64,000 bases of DNA, from contig NZ_WBMS02000019.1 in assembly GCF_008923205.2 (NCBI RefSeq), forward strand, positions 1-64,000, written 5' to 3'. The DNA comes from Actinomadura physcomitrii (GTDB lineage: Bacteria; Actinomycetota; Actinomycetes; Streptosporangiales; Streptosporangiaceae). Positions 28,045-37,018 of this stretch are shown piece after piece (position 1 is the stretch's first letter; the number at the start of each line of letters is the position of its first letter). A program made the translations under genes and the position numbers. The notes beneath the pieces are model-generated. The model did no database searches. It was not told where the DNA came from and saw nothing but the letters and a program-made list of their open reading frames with translations.

Positions 28045-28986
28045 ATGGCTGACACCAAGAAGATCGGCGACCTCGACGTCCACCCGCTGTCGCTCGGCGG
28101 CAACGTGTTCGGCTGGACCGCGGACCGCGACACCTCCTTCGAGATCCTCGACGCCTACGCGGCGGCGGGCGGCAACTTCGTCGACACCGCCGACTCCTAC
28201 ATGGCCTCCGCGCCCGGCAACGCCGGCGGCGAGTCCGAGACGATCATCGGCGACTGGATGGCGGACCGCCGCAACCGCGACGCCGTCGTGGTGGCCACCA
28301 AGGTCGGGCGGCACCCCGGCCGGCGCGGCCTCGCGCCCGCGAACATCCGCGCCGCCGCCGACGACTCGCTGCGGCGGCTGCGCACCGACCGCATCGACCT
28401 GTACTACACCCACTTCGACGACCCGTCCGTCCCGGTCGAGGACATCATGGGGACGCTCGACGAGCTGGTCCGCGCGGGCAAGGTCCGCAACATCGCCGTG
28501 TCCAACATCGAGCTGGACCGGCTGGAGGCGTCGCTGGAGTTCAGCGAGCGCGAGGGCACGGCCCGCTACGTGGCCATCCAGCCGCACTACAACCTGGTGT
28601 CCCGCGACACCTACGAGGGGCCGCGCCGCGACCTCGCCGAACGGTACGGGCTGGCCTGCGTCCCGTACTACGGGCTGGCGTCGGGCTTCCTCACCGGCAA
28701 GTACCGTCCGGGATCCGAGGTGGACAGCCCGCGCGCCGGCCGGGCGGGGGAGTACCTGAAGACCGAGCGGGGGCGCCGGGTGCTCGCCGCCCTCGACCTG
28801 GTCGCCGAGGAGCAGGGCGTGCCCGTCGCCACGGTGGCGCTCGCGTGGCTCGCCGCGCAGCCGACCGTCGCCGCGCCGATCGCGAGCGCCCGCACGCTGG
28901 AGCAGCTCCAGCCGCTTCTCCAGCTGTCCCGCACCGCCCTCACCGAGGCCCAGCTCGCCGCGCTCACCGACGCGTCCGCCGGATAA
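28045..28986 (+). CDS. Aldo/keto reductase
   Basis: 313 aa (alpha/beta)8-barrel oxidoreductase using NADPH. The catalytic tetrad is visible: Asp and Tyr in NFVDTADSYM, Lys in VVVATKVG, His in YYTHFDDPS. The C-terminal cofactor segment reads APIASARTLEQLQ. ATG at 28045 with GGATCGGAG upstream; an earlier in-frame start at 28033 is less likely. Same strand and close behind the importer operon, so it might act on the imported compound, but it is also a common standalone gene. Confidence 0.92.
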   Translation: MADTKKIGDLDVHPLSLGGNVFGWTADRDTSFEILDAYAAAGGNFVDTADSYMASAPGNAGGESETIIGDWMADRRNRDAVVVATKVGRHPGRRGLAPANIRAAADDSLRRLRTDRIDLYYTHFDDPSVPVEDIMGTLDELVRAGKVRNIAVSNIELDRLEASLEFSEREGTARYVAIQPHYNLVSRDTYEGPRRDLAERYGLACVPYYGLASGFLTGKYRPGSEVDSPRAGRAGEYLKTERGRRVLAALDLVAEEQGVPVATVALAWLAAQPTVAAPIASARTLEQLQPLLQLSRTALTEAQLAALTDASAG

Positions 28987-29016
28987 CCCGTCGCAGATCG
29001 GAAAAGCCGGGATGGC

Positions 29017-29032
29017 ACCGTCCCGGGACGGT
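29017..29032. terminator. Palindrome between convergent genes
   Basis: ACCGTCCCGGGACGGT is a perfect 16-bp inverted repeat directly before the Uma2 stop. A bidirectional terminator is possible, though there is no loop or T-tract. Confidence 0.35.
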
Positions 29033-29033
29033 C

Positions 29034-29687
29034 TCAGAAGCCGGCGAGCTGCTGCGGATCGAACCGGACGGTGAAGGGCCGATCCGCGTCGACCTTGACC
29101 TCCAGGACCTCTCCGGCCTCGGCCGTGAGATCGAGCCGGTAGGTCCCGGTCCGGCCGTCCAGAACGAAGACCTGGACCCTCGGCCGCGGAAGCAGATCGG
29201 TGATCCAGTACTGCGGGATGCCGGCCGCGGCGTAGTCCTCGATCTTGCGCACCCGGTCGGTGCGCTCGCTGCCGCTGCCCGGCGACACCACCTCGACGAC
29301 CAGCAGCACCTCGTGGCCGGGAAGAGGCGCCGGGCTGCGCGCCGCCATGGCGGCACGGACGACCTCGGAGGGTACCGCGAAGACGTCCGGCCTGCGGATG
29401 CCCGCCGGCGTGCCGATCTCCCAGTCGCCGCCCCTGTCCGCGTACACCGCCGCGCCCGCCTCCGCGACGGCGGCTTCCACGAACTCGTGGATCCGCCGGT
29501 AAGCGAGGTTGTGCGGTGCGCTCGGGGACAACTCGATCAGCCACCCATCCTCGAGTTCAAGGCCTCGGCCCTCGTCCTCCCGGGCATGCAGATCTTCGGC
29601 CGTGTACGGACCAAAACCGTCACGGTCATGTGCGACGCTCACGGTCCTGCTCCCATCGAAAGGCGCGACAGAACGATGCATGACCAA
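29034..29687 (-). CDS. Uma2-family (DUF820) putative endonuclease
   Basis: 217 aa. PD-(D/E)xK-type fold: RRPDVFAVPSEV supplies the Asp, LLVVEVVSPGSGSERTDRVR the Glu, with Lys in the following VRKIEDYAAAGIPQYWI. Family members are abundant in actinobacteria and cyanobacteria and their role is unclear; nuclease activity is predicted from fold only. The start at 29687 (MVMHR) is tentative because ATG codons also lie just inside. It converges with the aldo/keto reductase. Confidence 0.85.
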   Translation of the reverse strand: MVMHRSVAPFDGSRTVSVAHDRDGFGPYTAEDLHAREDEGRGLELEDGWLIELSPSAPHNLAYRRIHEFVEAAVAEAGAAVYADRGGDWEIGTPAGIRRPDVFAVPSEVVRAAMAARSPAPLPGHEVLLVVEVVSPGSGSERTDRVRKIEDYAAAGIPQYWITDLLPRPRVQVFVLDGRTGTYRLDLTAEAGEVLEVKVDADRPFTVRFDPQQLAGF

Positions 29688-29837
29688 CCTACCCCGCCCG
29701 AGATTCGCCGCTCATGGTAGTGGCACGGTGACGTTGTGGAGCGGCCGTTGATCGGATTCGATGTGCTCGCCCGGATGTGCGCGGGGGATCGTCGTCGGGA
29801 CGTCCGCGGATGTCCTGATCGTCCGTAACCTGTTCTG

Positions 29838-30437
29838 ATGCGCCGCCCCACCAAGGCCGACCTCGAAGCCGCCCGCGACCGCCTGCTCCCCGACGTCCTG
29901 CCCCCGGACGGCGCGCCGCTGCGGGTGCTGTTCAGCGGCATCAACCCGGGCCTGTACTCCGCCGCGACCGGTCACCACTTCGCCCGCCCCGGCAACCGGT
30001 TCTGGCCCGCGCTGCACCGCTCCGGCTTCACCGACCGGCTGCTGCACCCGTCCGAGCAGGACCTGCTGCCCGGCCACGGCCTCGGCATCACCAACCTCGC
30101 GCCGCGCGCCACCGCCCGCGCCGACGAGCTGACCGGCGCCGAGCTGCGCGACGGCGGGCGCCGCCTCGCCGAGCTGGTCGAGCGGCACCGCCCCGCCTGC
30201 CTCGCCGTCTGCGGCGTCACCGCCTACCGCACCGCGTTCGGCCGCCCCGACGCGAGGATCGGGCCGCAGGACGAGGCGTTCGGCCCCGCGCGCCTGTGGA
30301 TCCTGCCCAACCCGAGCGGGCTCAACGCGAGCTGGCAGCTCGACCGGCTCGCCGCCGAGTTCGCCCGGCTCCGCGAGGCCGCCGACGCGCTCAGGACGAG
30401 TGGTCGAGCGCCGCGGTCGCCGCGAACATCGTGCTGA
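29838..30437 (+). CDS. mug: G/U mismatch-specific uracil DNA glycosylase
   Basis: 199 aa, MUG branch of the uracil-DNA glycosylase superfamily. Active-site motif 1 is GINPG (in FSGINPGLYSAATGHHFA), and motif 2 is NPSGLNASW near residue 156. It removes uracil or alkylated bases opposite guanine. A TAACCT six bases before the ATG could be a -10 for a leaderless message. Its last 47 bp overlap the 3' end of the ASCH-like gene on the other strand, so its Ser/Arg-rich tail (TSGRAPRSPRTSC) may be non-conserved. Confidence 0.9.
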   Translation: MRRPTKADLEAARDRLLPDVLPPDGAPLRVLFSGINPGLYSAATGHHFARPGNRFWPALHRSGFTDRLLHPSEQDLLPGHGLGITNLAPRATARADELTGAELRDGGRRLAELVERHRPACLAVCGVTAYRTAFGRPDARIGPQDEAFGPARLWILPNPSGLNASWQLDRLAAEFARLREAADALRTSGRAPRSPRTSC

Positions 30438-30834
30438 TCTCGGTGACGAGCGCCGGTTTCGGCTCCCACAGGCCCGGGCTGCGGCCGAGCGCCACGATGG
30501 GCCGGGGCAGGGCGCGGACGCCGCCGAGGTGCCAGTGGTGCGCGCCCGGCTCCGCCCACGGCCCGCAGTCGCAGGAGCCGCCGCGCACGGCGGCGGAGCA
30601 GACGCCGTCGAGCTCGGCGACGGCGATGATGGCGCCGATGGTGGCGAGCGGGTCGCGCGGGTCCCAGCCGGCGGCCTGGATCAGCGGCGAGTCGCACGCC
30701 TTCAGGTCGACGCGCATGGAGGCGTGCACCAGGAGCGGGCCGCGGTAGGCCGTCGGCACGCTCTCGTTCGACACGCTCTTCCCGCCACGCGCGATCGCGA
30801 ACGCCCACGGCTGCTGAACGCTCAACGCCTGCAC
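30391..30834 (-). CDS. ASCH-domain-like protein
   Basis: 147 aa. The N-terminus ALSVQQPWAFAIARGGKSVSN and the following YRGPLLVHAS are the signature of ASCH/PUA-like small domains, which are thought to bind RNA or modified nucleotides. A Cys-containing loop (GSCDCGPW) and a PRPIVALGR segment follow. An open frame extends upstream to 30999, but the GTG at 30834 has AGGAGGTGA 4 bp before it. It converges with and overlaps mug. Confidence 0.8.
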   Translation of the reverse strand: MQALSVQQPWAFAIARGGKSVSNESVPTAYRGPLLVHASMRVDLKACDSPLIQAAGWDPRDPLATIGAIIAVAELDGVCSAAVRGGSCDCGPWAEPGAHHWHLGGVRALPRPIVALGRSPGLWEPKPALVTEISTMFAATAALDHSS

Positions 30835-31046
30835 GCGGTCACCTCCTGTCGGCCCGAAGCGTGATCGCGCGGGTCCGGCGGGACGGTCGCCGCCGGGATG
30901 CCGCGCGATGATGCCCGAGAGGCTAGGCGCATCTTCGCGCGATTGCCAATGCGGGAGGCGAGCGGCTCGTGCGAGGCCATTCCGATCCCCTTCGATCACC
31001 AGTGGGACGCGCGAGGACGGTGTCCGGTTGACGGATCACCGGGACG

Positions 31047-31086
31047 GGAGGGGCGCCCCGGCGCGTGCTCGCCGGGGCGCCCCTCC
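31047..31086. terminator. Strong hairpin after the sugar ABC operon
   Basis: A perfect 17-bp stem (left arm 31047-31063, right arm 31070-31086, loop CGTGCT) lies 8 bp beyond the permease stop at 31095. No T-tract, common for actinobacterial terminators. Confidence 0.8.
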
Positions 31087-31094
31087 GCGTCCGC

Positions 31095-31964
31095 TCAGCC
31101 CTTCAGGGCGCCCGCCATCAGCCCGCGCATGAAGAACCGTCCGAGCAGCAGGTAGACCAGCAGCGTGGGCAGCGACGCGAGCAGCGCCTCGGCCATCTGC
31201 TGGTTGTACTGGACGGCGACCGCGCCCGACCCGGCGGTGTTGTTCAGCATCACCGTGACCGGCCAGCTGTCGGGTGCGCCGAGGAACACCGCGAACAGGA
31301 AGTCGTTCCACATCGAGGTGAACTGCCAGATGACCGTCACCGCGAACGCGGGCCCGGACACCGGCACGATGATCGACCAGTACGTGCGGATGATGCCCGC
31401 GCCGTCGACCCGGGCCGCCTCGATCAGTTCGTCCGGGATCGTCACGTAGTAGTTGCGGAAGATCAGCGTGCAGATCGGCAGCCCGTAGACGACGTGCGCG
31501 AGCACGAGCCCGCGGATGGTGCCGACCAGGCCCATGTTCGTCAGCAGCCCGGCCAGCGGGATCATCACCGCCTGGTACGGGATGAACATGCCGAACAGGA
31601 ACAGCGTGAACACGGCGTCGGCGCCGGGGAAGCGCCACTTCGACAGCACGTAGCCGTTCAGCGAGCCGAGCACCGCGGAGATCAGCGAGCCGGTCACCGC
31701 GATCTTGACGCTGTTCTCCAGGCCCGGCTTCAGCGCGTCCCACGCCGAGCTCCACCCGGAGGTGCTCCAGTGGTGCGGCAGGTTCCACGCGCTGCTCGGG
31801 TCGGCCTCCTGCAGCGGCTTGAAGCTCGTGACGACCAGGACGTACACCGGGATCAGGAACAGGATCACGAACGCCAGCAGCACGACCGGCCTGGCGATCC
31901 GCAGCGTGCGGGCCGCGGCGCCGGCGCCGGCCGGGGGACGGGCCCCGCTCGCCGCCGCGGTCAT
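31095..31964 (-). CDS. Carbohydrate ABC importer permease, MalG type
   Basis: 289 aa with about six membrane helices. The EAA loop reads ELIEAARVDGAGIIRTYWSI, and the N-terminal helix is followed by VVTSFKPLQEA as in carbohydrate uptake (CUT1) permeases. An open frame runs into the upstream permease; the start at 31964 makes an ATGA overlap with its stop. Last gene of a three-gene operon with no ATPase, so a shared MsiK-type ATPase elsewhere would be needed, as in many actinobacteria. Confidence 0.93.
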   Translation of the reverse strand: MTAAASGARPPAGAGAAARTLRIARPVVLLAFVILFLIPVYVLVVTSFKPLQEADPSSAWNLPHHWSTSGWSSAWDALKPGLENSVKIAVTGSLISAVLGSLNGYVLSKWRFPGADAVFTLFLFGMFIPYQAVMIPLAGLLTNMGLVGTIRGLVLAHVVYGLPICTLIFRNYYVTIPDELIEAARVDGAGIIRTYWSIIVPVSGPAFAVTVIWQFTSMWNDFLFAVFLGAPDSWPVTVMLNNTAGSGAVAVQYNQQMAEALLASLPTLLVYLLLGRFFMRGLMAGALKG

Positions 31965-32881
31965 CGGTTCCGCTCCGTCCGCACCGACCACACCAGGTAC
32001 GGGATCACCAGCACCGCCACCGCGAGCAGCAGGTAGGTGGCGATCGTGGCGCCGTTGGCGGGGTCGTGCCGGTCGAAGATCTCCACGTACGTCGCGATCG
32101 CCGGGACGTAGGTGATGATCTGCTTGCCGGCGATCGCCATGATCAGGTCGAACACCTTCAGCGAGATGTGCCCGAGGATGATCAGCGCCGACAGCGTCAC
32201 CGGGCGCAGCTGCGGGAACACCACGTACCGGTACACCTTCCACTCGGACGCGCCGTCGACGCGTGCGGCCTCGCGCAGCTCCTCCGGGACGCTGCGGAAC
32301 CCGGCGAGGTACAGGGCCATGACGTAGCCCGACATCTGCCAGATCGCGGGGAGGGCCATCGCGGCCATCCCCCAGGACGGGTCCTGCCACCAGTCGTTCG
32401 CCAGCCCGCTCAGATGCAGCTTGTCGAACAGCTGGTTGAACCCGACGGCGCGCTGCGGCGGCGCCGGGTTCATCAGCCACCGCCACACCACGCCGCTGGC
32501 GATGAACGACACCGCCATGGGGAACAGGTAGACGACCCGGAACGACGCCTCGCCCCGGATCCCCTTGTCCATCAGGAACGCCAGGAACGCGCCGAGCAGG
32601 AGGGCGCCGAGCACGAACACGGCCGTGAACAGCAGCGCGTGCTTCACCGCGCCCGGCCAGCTCGGCTGGTGCCACAGGTCGACGAAGTTCTTGCCCTTGT
32701 CGAACCCGTACGGCGACACCTCGTCGTGCTTGCCGCTCAGCGCCACCCGCGTGTTCCAGAAGATCAGCCCGTAGACGAACAGGCCGATCGCCACGATCGA
32801 CGGCGAGACCAGCAGCAGACCCGGCAGCCACCTCCTGCTGCGGCGCAGGTTCCAGCGGCGTCCTTTGCCCCCTCCCGTCAC
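31961..32881 (-). CDS. Carbohydrate ABC importer permease, MalF type
   Basis: 306 aa, about six helices preceded by an Arg-rich cytosolic N-terminus (KGRRWNLRRSRRW). EAA loop ELREAARVDGASEWKVYRYV. The GTG at 32881 is chosen because it overlaps the binding-protein stop as GTGA; the longer frame would begin in the middle of that gene. Pairs with the MalG-type permease. Confidence 0.93.
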   Translation of the reverse strand: MTGGGKGRRWNLRRSRRWLPGLLLVSPSIVAIGLFVYGLIFWNTRVALSGKHDEVSPYGFDKGKNFVDLWHQPSWPGAVKHALLFTAVFVLGALLLGAFLAFLMDKGIRGEASFRVVYLFPMAVSFIASGVVWRWLMNPAPPQRAVGFNQLFDKLHLSGLANDWWQDPSWGMAAMALPAIWQMSGYVMALYLAGFRSVPEELREAARVDGASEWKVYRYVVFPQLRPVTLSALIILGHISLKVFDLIMAIAGKQIITYVPAIATYVEIFDRHDPANGATIATYLLLAVAVLVIPYLVWSVRTERNR

Positions 32882-34185
32882 TGACCGCTGTTCTTCGCGG
32901 CGGCGACGAGCTGTGACTGCAGCTTGGCGACGTCCTTGCTCTGCAGGAACAGGCCCACCGCCGTGTCGATGTCGGTGTGCTGCTTCTTGCTGGCGTTGAC
33001 GCCGTGCCAGAACGAGCCGGCGAGCTTGGTGGCCGGGTTGTTCCACTGCTCGAACGCGTACTTCAGGTAGCCGGTGCTGTACAGGCTCTTGTCGGCGTCC
33101 TTACGGGCGGGGACCGAGCCCTTCTTCGGGTTGAAGAGGTCCTGGCCCTCGCGGCCGGAGACCTCCTTCAGCCACGCCAGCGCCCCGGCGCGGTGCGGCG
33201 CGCCCTTCGGCAGCGTGAAGCTGTCCGACAGCCACAGGTAGGTGCCGTCGGTGCCGGGGGTCGGCGCGTACTTGAAGTCGGTGTCGAGCTTCTTGCCGAG
33301 GCCGTTCGGCGCGCTGCCGACGAAGTAGCCGTACGCCCAGTCGCCCATGATGTTGAACGCGGCCTTGCCGTCCACCACGGCCTTCGCGGCGCCCTGCCAG
33401 TCGGTGGAGGCGGCCTCGGTGGTCGTGTACTTGAGGATCTCGGCGTAGTCGCCCAGCGCCTTCGTCATCGCCGGGCTGCTCCAGTCGGCGCCCGGCTTCC
33501 ACAGCGCGTTGTAGGCGTCGGTGCCGAGGTCGCCGAGCAGCACGTTCTCCAGCAGGTGGTCGGCGGTCCACTGGGCGCCGAGCGACAGCGGCACCTTCTT
33601 CGTCTTCTCCTTGACCGCCTTCAGGTCGGCGATGAACTCCGGGATCGACTTCGGCGCGTCGGAGATGCCGGCGTCCTTCAGGATCCCGGGGTTGTACCAG
33701 AGCATGTTGGACCGGTGGATGTTCACCGGCACCGAGTAGATGTGGCCCTTGTAGCTGATCTGCTGGATGAGCTGCTGCGGGTAGACCGACTTCAGGTTGT
33801 TCTCGTCGTAGAAGGAGTCGAGCGGCTCGATCTGCCCGGCCTTGATGTAGTCGAGCAGCTCGGCGCCCGCGTGGCCCTGGAAGGAGTCCGGCGGCTTGCG
33901 GTTCTGCAGCCGGCTCGCCAGCACCGCCTGGGCCTGCGTGCCCGAGCCGCCGGCGATAGCCGCGTTGACGAACTTCGTGCCGGGGTTCTTCTTCTCGAAG
34001 TCGGCCTTCATCGCGGCCAGCCCGTCGGCCTCGCCTGGACCGGTCCACCAGGAGAAGACCTCGACCTGGGACTTGTCGTTGTTGCCCTTGCTGTCATTTC
34101 CGCCGCACGCCGACAAGGCGAGAGCACCGGTCATCGCGACGGCCGCGAACGCCGTCCAGCGACGCCGGGGAACACGTCCTAGCAT
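32878..34185 (-). CDS. Sugar ABC importer substrate-binding lipoprotein (SBP_1 family)
   Basis: 435 aa. Signal peptide with lipobox LSAC and a Gly/Asn/Ser-rich linker; mature start VEVFSWWTGPGEADGL. SBP_bac_1 signatures include VPVNIHRSNMLWYNPGILK and GKAAFNIMGDWAYGYF; Trp-rich segments suit sugar stacking. First gene of the operon. No regulator lies next to it. The ligand is not predictable, but a mono- or oligosaccharide is expected. Confidence 0.93.
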   Translation of the reverse strand: MLGRVPRRRWTAFAAVAMTGALALSACGGNDSKGNNDKSQVEVFSWWTGPGEADGLAAMKADFEKKNPGTKFVNAAIAGGSGTQAQAVLASRLQNRKPPDSFQGHAGAELLDYIKAGQIEPLDSFYDENNLKSVYPQQLIQQISYKGHIYSVPVNIHRSNMLWYNPGILKDAGISDAPKSIPEFIADLKAVKEKTKKVPLSLGAQWTADHLLENVLLGDLGTDAYNALWKPGADWSSPAMTKALGDYAEILKYTTTEAASTDWQGAAKAVVDGKAAFNIMGDWAYGYFVGSAPNGLGKKLDTDFKYAPTPGTDGTYLWLSDSFTLPKGAPHRAGALAWLKEVSGREGQDLFNPKKGSVPARKDADKSLYSTGYLKYAFEQWNNPATKLAGSFWHGVNASKKQHTDIDTAVGLFLQSKDVAKLQSQLVAAAKNSGQ

Positions 34186-34283
34186 CGTCCGTCCCTTCGG
34201 TAACCCCCCGGGTAAGCAAGCGTCCGTTCGGGCCGTGACCGGGTCAACACCGGGGACGGAAAAGTGATCATCCGGTTATCGGG

Positions 34284-34318
34284 CCGGGACCGGCGCGCGG
34301 CGCGCGCCGGCCCCGGCG
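34284..34318. terminator. Long GC hairpin after idi
   Basis: GCCGGGACCGGCGCGCG pairs with its near-complement across a one-base centre, with a single mismatch in the arm, 42 bp beyond the idi stop. Likely terminator without a T-tract. Confidence 0.55.
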
Positions 34319-34359
34319 CAATGGTCCGGCGGACGCGGCTCCCGGACCGCCTCCCGCGG

Positions 34360-34938
34360 CTACCAGCCGAGCGCGGGCGGGAGCGTCGCCGTGCCGGCGT
34401 CGGGCCACTCGCGCGGCTCGCCCAGCGGCGCCAGCTCGGCGAGCTGCAGCCGGTACCACGGCGAGGCCTCCGGCCGCGCGGCGAGGTCGAGGCACTGCCG
34501 CCACGTCCACCATTCGGCGTCCTCGACCTCGTCGGGGTTGCGGCGGACGGGGGTGCCCGCCGGGACGTCGGCGCGCACCACCGGGCAGCGCTCGTTCTCC
34601 AGGGTGCCGTCCTCGGCGACCGCCCGGTACTGGAACGCCGGCAGGACGGATGTCAGGGACACGCCGGAGATGTTCAGTTCGTCCCGCAATCGCCGCAGCA
34701 CGGCGTCGCGGAGCCCCTCGCCCGGACCGGGGTGGCCGCAGCAGCTGCCCGTCCAGACGCCGGGGAACGTCCGCTTCGACAGGGCGCGGCGAGTGATCAG
34801 AACGCGACCCTCCGTGTCCACCACATAGCAGGAAAAGGCCAGGTGGTACGGCGTGTCTCTATGGTGACTCGCGGCCTTGGGGGCGGTTCCGACCGCCTCG
34901 TCATCCGCGTTGAGCAGTACGATCTCTTCGACGGCCAT
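34360..34938 (-). CDS. idi: Isopentenyl-diphosphate delta-isomerase, type I
   Basis: 192 aa Nudix-fold enzyme interconverting IPP and DMAPP. The catalytic Cys lies in TGSCCGHPGPGE, the metal-site Glu in VRRNPDEVEDAEWW (EVExxEW-like), and the N-terminal HLAFSCYVVDTEGRVLITRR is typical. Divergent from dxs across 148 bp, so precursor synthesis and isomerisation may be co-regulated. Start ATG at 34938; GAAAAG upstream is only a weak ribosome site. Confidence 0.94.
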   Translation of the reverse strand: MAVEEIVLLNADDEAVGTAPKAASHHRDTPYHLAFSCYVVDTEGRVLITRRALSKRTFPGVWTGSCCGHPGPGEGLRDAVLRRLRDELNISGVSLTSVLPAFQYRAVAEDGTLENERCPVVRADVPAGTPVRRNPDEVEDAEWWTWRQCLDLAARPEASPWYRLQLAELAPLGEPREWPDAGTATLPPALGW

Positions 34939-35086
34939 GCTCTTTTCCTACCCCATCGGCCCCGCCGGGGTCAGTCGTTTCACACCCGGCGGGCAGGTTC
35001 CCTCCGGCGCGTCGCGGGCGAACCGGGATTAAACTCGGAACGGCCCGAGCCAGGGGAACCGGTCCCCGACGGAGGAGTTGACACGC

Positions 35087-36997
35087 GTGAGCCTGCTGGA
35101 GTCGATCAAAGGTCCCGACGACCTCAAACGACTGGACGCCGCGCAGCTGTCAGGCCTCGCGGACGAGATCCGCGACTTCCTCATCGACGCGGTCGCCAAG
35201 ACCGGCGGCCACCTCGGCCCCAACCTCGGCGTGGTCGAGCTCACCATCGCGCTGCACCGGGTGTTCGACTCGCCCAAGGACAAGATCCTCTGGGACACCG
35301 GGCACCAGTCCTACGTGCACAAGCTGGTCACCGGCCGGCACGACTTCACCCTGCTCAAGCGGCGCGGCGGCATCTCCGGCTACCCCAGCCGGGCCGAGTC
35401 CGAGCACGACGTCATCGAGAACTCGCACGCCTCCACCGCGCTGTCCTACGCCGACGGCCTGGCCAAGGCGTTCGAGCTGCGCGGCGAGGGCGACCGGGTG
35501 GTCGTGCCCGTCGTCGGCGACGGCGCGCTCACCGGCGGCATGTGCTGGGAGGCCCTCAACAACATCGCCGAGGGCAAGGACCGCAAGGTCATCATCGTCG
35601 TCAACGACAACGGCCGCTCCTACTCGCCGACGATCGGCGGCCTCGCGAGCCACCTGGCCGCCCTGCGCGTCACCCCGACCTACGAGCAGGCCCTCGACCT
35701 CGTCAAGCGGACCGTTCCACGGGCGCCCGTCGTCGGGACCGTCGCCTACGAGGCGCTGCACGGGATCAAGAAGGGCCTGAAAGACATCCTGCAGCCGCAG
35801 GCCATGTTCGAGGACCTCGGCCTGAAGTACGTCGGCCCCATCGACGGCCACGACGAGCAGGCCGTCGAGCACGCGCTGCGCAAGGCCCGCGCGTTCGGCG
35901 GGCCGGTGATCGTGCACTGCATCACCCGCAAGGGCCACGGCTACTCGCCCGCGGAGAACGACGAGGAGGAGCAGTTCCACTCGCCGGGCCCGTACGACCG
36001 CGAGACCGGCGTGCAGAAGCCCAAGGGCCGCATCTGGACCGACGTGTTCAGCGAGGAGATGGTCGAGATCGGCCGGGAGCGCCGCGACGTGGTGGGCATC
36101 ACCGCCGCGATGCTGCACCCGGTGGGGCTCGCCGCCTTCGCCGCCGCCTACCCCGACCGCATCTACGACGTCGGCATCGCCGAGCAGCACGCGGTGACGT
36201 CCGCCGCCGGGCTCGCCCTCGGCGGCCTGCACCCGGTCGTCGCGGTCTACGCCACGTTCCTGAACCGGGCGTTCGACCAGGTGCTGATGGACGTCGCGCT
36301 GCACCGCCAGGCGGTCACGTTCGTCCTCGACCGGGCCGGCGTCACCGGCGACGACGGGCCGTCCCACAACGGCATGTGGGACCTGTCGCTCCTGCAGCTG
36401 GTGCCCGGTATGCGGATCGCCGTCCCGCGCGACGGCGCCCGCGTCGCCGAGCTGCTGCGCGAGTGCCTCGCGGTCTCCGACGGCCCGACCGCGCTGCGCT
36501 TCCCCAAGGGCGCCGTGGCCGCCGACCTGGACGCCGTCGACCGCATCGGCTCGATGGACGTGCTGGCCCGCCACCAGGGCGCCAACGGCGCCGACGTGCT
36601 CATCGTCGCGGTCGGCGCGATGGCGACGCCCGCGGTCGAGGTCGGCGGGCGCCTCGCCGACCAGGGGATCGGCGCCACCGTCGTGGACCCGCGCTTCGTC
36701 AAGCCCCTCGACCCGGCGCTGTCGGCCGCGGCCGCCGCGCACAGCATGGTCGCCGTGGTCGAGGACAACGGCCGCGTCGGCGCCGTCGGCGACGCCGTGG
36801 CCCGCCTGCTGCGCGACGAGGGCGTCGACACCCCGGTCCGCACCTTCGGCATCCCGCAGGAGTTCCTCGACCACGCCAAGCGCGACCTGATCCTGGCCGA
36901 CTGCGGTCTCACCCCCCAGGACCTGGCCCGCGACATCACCGAGGCCGTCGCCCGCGTCACCGCGACGGACGCGCACGAGCCCGCCACATCGGACTGA
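35087..36997 (+). CDS. dxs: 1-deoxy-D-xylulose-5-phosphate synthase
   Basis: 636 aa, thiamine-diphosphate enzyme that makes DXP from pyruvate and glyceraldehyde 3-phosphate, first step of the MEP pathway. The thiamine-diphosphate motif reads GDGALTGGMCWEALNN (GDG...NN); also conserved are DTGHQSYVHKLVTGR, YDVGIAEQHAVTSAAG and DRAGVTGDDGPSHNG. The GTG at 35087 is 9 bp after GGAGGAG; a TTG at 35078 abuts that site and is rejected. A TAAACT at 35030-35035 is a possible -10. Confidence 0.96.
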   Translation: MSLLESIKGPDDLKRLDAAQLSGLADEIRDFLIDAVAKTGGHLGPNLGVVELTIALHRVFDSPKDKILWDTGHQSYVHKLVTGRHDFTLLKRRGGISGYPSRAESEHDVIENSHASTALSYADGLAKAFELRGEGDRVVVPVVGDGALTGGMCWEALNNIAEGKDRKVIIVVNDNGRSYSPTIGGLASHLAALRVTPTYEQALDLVKRTVPRAPVVGTVAYEALHGIKKGLKDILQPQAMFEDLGLKYVGPIDGHDEQAVEHALRKARAFGGPVIVHCITRKGHGYSPAENDEEEQFHSPGPYDRETGVQKPKGRIWTDVFSEEMVEIGRERRDVVGITAAMLHPVGLAAFAAAYPDRIYDVGIAEQHAVTSAAGLALGGLHPVVAVYATFLNRAFDQVLMDVALHRQAVTFVLDRAGVTGDDGPSHNGMWDLSLLQLVPGMRIAVPRDGARVAELLRECLAVSDGPTALRFPKGAVAADLDAVDRIGSMDVLARHQGANGADVLIVAVGAMATPAVEVGGRLADQGIGATVVDPRFVKPLDPALSAAAAAHSMVAVVEDNGRVGAVGDAVARLLRDEGVDTPVRTFGIPQEFLDHAKRDLILADCGLTPQDLARDITEAVARVTATDAHEPATSD

Positions 36998-37018
36998 ACG
37001 GCTGAGCCTGATGGGGGG

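Noticed and set aside
35078..35080. TTG start for dxs
   Set aside because: It abuts the GGAGGAG ribosome site with no spacing; the GTG at 35087 is properly spaced.
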